Assembly: GCF_041734735.1 (NCBI RefSeq)
Contig: NC_134878.1
Span: 49,399,004 to 49,463,003, forward strand
Reading direction: 5' to 3'
DNA: 64,000 nt
From: Babylonia areolata
Taxonomy: Eukaryota > Mollusca > Gastropoda > Neogastropoda > Buccinidae
Position 1 is the stretch's first letter. Each line of letters begins with the position of its first letter. Made by a program: the position numbers and the translations under genes. Below are positions 61,901-64,000 of the stretch, in pieces. The notes under the pieces are model-generated. The model was not told the DNA's origin, did not search any database, and worked only from the letters and a program-made list of their open reading frames with translations.

Positions 61901-64000
61901 AGATGACACTTAGTTGTACTTACTGAACTTCCTGCCCACAGATGACACTTTGTTGTTACTTACTGAACTTTCTGCCCACAGATGACACTTTGTTGTTACT
62001 TACTGAACTTTCTGCTCCCAGATGACACTTTGTTGTACTTACTGAACTTTCTGCCCACAGATGACACTTTGTTGTTACTTACTGAACTTTCTGCTCACAG
62101 ATGACACTTTGTTGTTACTTACTGAATTTTCTGCCCACAGATGACACTTTGTTGTGACTTACTGAACTTCCTGCCCACAGATGACACTTTGTTGTTTATT
62201 ACTGAACTTTCTGCTCCCAGATGACACTTTGTTGTTACTTACTTAACTTTCTGCCCACAGATGACACTTTGTTGTTACTTACTGAACTTTCTGCCCACAG
62301 ATGACACTTTGTTGTTACTTACTGAACTTTCTGCTCACAGATGACACTTTGTTGTTACTTACTGAACTTTCTGCCCACAGATGACACTTTGTTGTTACTG
62401 AACTTCCTGCCCACAGATGACAGTTTGTTGTTACTGAACTTCCTGCCCACAGATGACACTTTGTTGTTACTTACTGAACTTTCTGCCCACAGATGACACT
62501 TTGTTGTTACTTACTGAACTTTCTGCCCACAGATGACACTTTGTTGTTACTTACTGAACTTTCTGCCCACAGATGACACTTTGTTGTTACTTACTGAACT
62601 TTCTACCCACAGATGACACTTTGTTGTTACTTACTGAACTTTCTGCCCACAGATGACACTTTGTTGTTACTTACTGAACTTTCTGCCCACAGATGACACT
62701 TTGTTGTTACTGAACTTCCTGCCGACAGATGACACTTTGTTGTTACTGAACTTCCTGCCCACAGATGACACTTTGTTGTTACTGAACTTCCTGCCCACAG
62801 ATGACACTTTGTTGTTACTGAACTTTCTGCCCACAGATGATACTTTGTTGTTACTGAACTTCCTGCCCACAGATGACACTTTGTTGTTACTGAACTTCCT
62901 GCCCACAGATGACACTTTGTTGTTACTGAACTTCCTGCCGACACATGACACTTTGTTGTTACTTACTGAATTTTCTGCCCACAGGTGACACTTTGTTGTT
63001 ACTGAACTTTCTGCTCACAGATGATACTTTGTTGTTACTGAACTTTCTACCCACAGATGACACTTTGTTGTTACTTACTGAACTTTCTGCCCACAGATGA
63101 CACTTTGTTGTTACTAACTGAACTTCCTGCCCACAGATGACACTTTGTTGTTACTTACTGAACTTCCTACCCACAGATGACACTTTGTTGTTACTTACTG
63201 AATTTTCTGCCCACAGATGACACTTTGTTGTTACTTACTGAACTTCTTGCCCACAGATGACACTTTGTTGTTACTTACTGAACTTTCTGCCCACAGATGA
63301 CACTTTGTTGTTACTTACTGAAGTTTCTGCCCACAGATGACACTTTGTTGTTACTGAACTTCCTGCCCACAGATGACACTTTGTTGTTACTTACTGAACT
63401 TTCTGCTCCCAGATGACACTTTGTTGTACTTACTGAACTTCCTGCCCACAGATGACACTTTGTTGTTACTTACTGAACTTTCTGCCCACAGATGACACTT
63501 TGTTGTTACTTACTTAACTTTCTGCTCCCAGATGACACTTTGTTGTACTTACTGAACTTTCTGCCCACAGATGACACTTTGTTGTTACTTACTGAACTTT
63601 CTGCTCACAGATGACACTTTGTTGTTACTTACTGAATTTTCTGCCCACAGATGACACTTTGTTGTGACTTACTGAACTTCCTGCCCACAGATGACACTTT
63701 GTTGTTTATTACTGAATTTTCTGCTCCCAGATGACACTTTGTTGGTACTTACTTAACTTTCTGCCCACAGATGACACTTTGTTGTTACTTACTGAACTTT
63801 CTGCCCACAGATGACACTTTGTTGTTACTTACTGAACTTTCTGCTCACAGATGACACTTTGTTGTTACTTACTGAACTTTCTGCCCACAGATGACACTTT
63901 GTTGTTACTGAACTTCCTGCCCACAGATGACAGTTTGTTGTTACTGAACTTCCTGCCCCCAGATGACACTTTGTTGTTACTTACTGAACTTTCTGCACAC
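55978..64000. repeat. 8-kb 36/40-bp minisatellite, about 210 copies, continuing past the window
   Basis: Unit: GATGACACTTTGTTGTTACT, optional TACT, GAACTTTCTGCCCACA. The 36-bp form keeps a reading frame (DDTLLLLNFLPT), so runs of short units look like genes but are not. Minus-strand long units all contain TTCA/GTAAGTAAC, a perfect donor. Marker variants show higher-order duplication at about 1,510 and 3,014 bp. Confidence 0.97.

Noticed and set aside
55978-64000. Possible CRISPR array or satellite centromere
   Set aside because: Units are contiguous with no unique spacers, and the genome is eukaryotic. Centromeric function cannot be judged from sequence alone.

Overview
This is animal nuclear DNA, most likely from a mollusc and probably a marine gastropod. 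Three things point there: intron-split genes, several tRNA-headed SINE families with the shared 3' module I associate with molluscan genomes, and LINEs of the CR1/L2, RTE and RNase H-bearing I/Nimb-like groups. The phylum call is inference; no species can be named.

Layout. 1-5.6 kb is gene-poor, with SINE pieces and short tandem repeats. 5.67-8.06 kb holds a pogo-type (DDE_1) DNA transposon whose protein carries an OTU cysteine-protease-like domain and a PHD-type zinc finger. 8.47-11.4 kb is a decayed LINE with reverse transcriptase and RNase H. 15.3-22.6 kb, minus strand, is the one gene that can be named with confidence: Elongin C, with three coding exons, a 5' UTR exon and an intact 118-residue product. 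22.9-25.4 kb, minus, is a CR1/L2-like LINE, followed by two SINEs of different head type. 27-32.4 kb has no gene, only repeats. 32.5-36.0 kb, plus, may be a small two-exon gene ending in an 80-residue membrane-like protein. 37.1-39.4 kb is a 2.3-kb minisatellite. 42.9-44.3 kb has an RTE-like LINE tail and a PD-(D/E)xK nuclease-like fragment on opposite strands. 44.5-54 kb, minus, contains at least five in-phase exons of an unrecognised host gene. 54.4-55.6 kb is another LINE end. 56-64 kb is one continuous array of 36/40-bp units that runs off the window.

The dominant feature is tandem repetition: by my coordinates roughly 20 kb, about 30% of the window, is minisatellite. Many arrays are built from the edge of a putative exon and carry its splice donor or acceptor in every unit. 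In the minus-strand gene at 44-54 kb, arrays or small duplications abut four of the five exons at one or both edges. The candidate gene at 32-36 kb has a donor-bearing array after exon 1 and an acceptor-bearing array before exon 2.

No cooperating pathway can be read from this window. Elongin C is a housekeeping ubiquitin-ligase adaptor; everything else is transposon-derived or unidentified.
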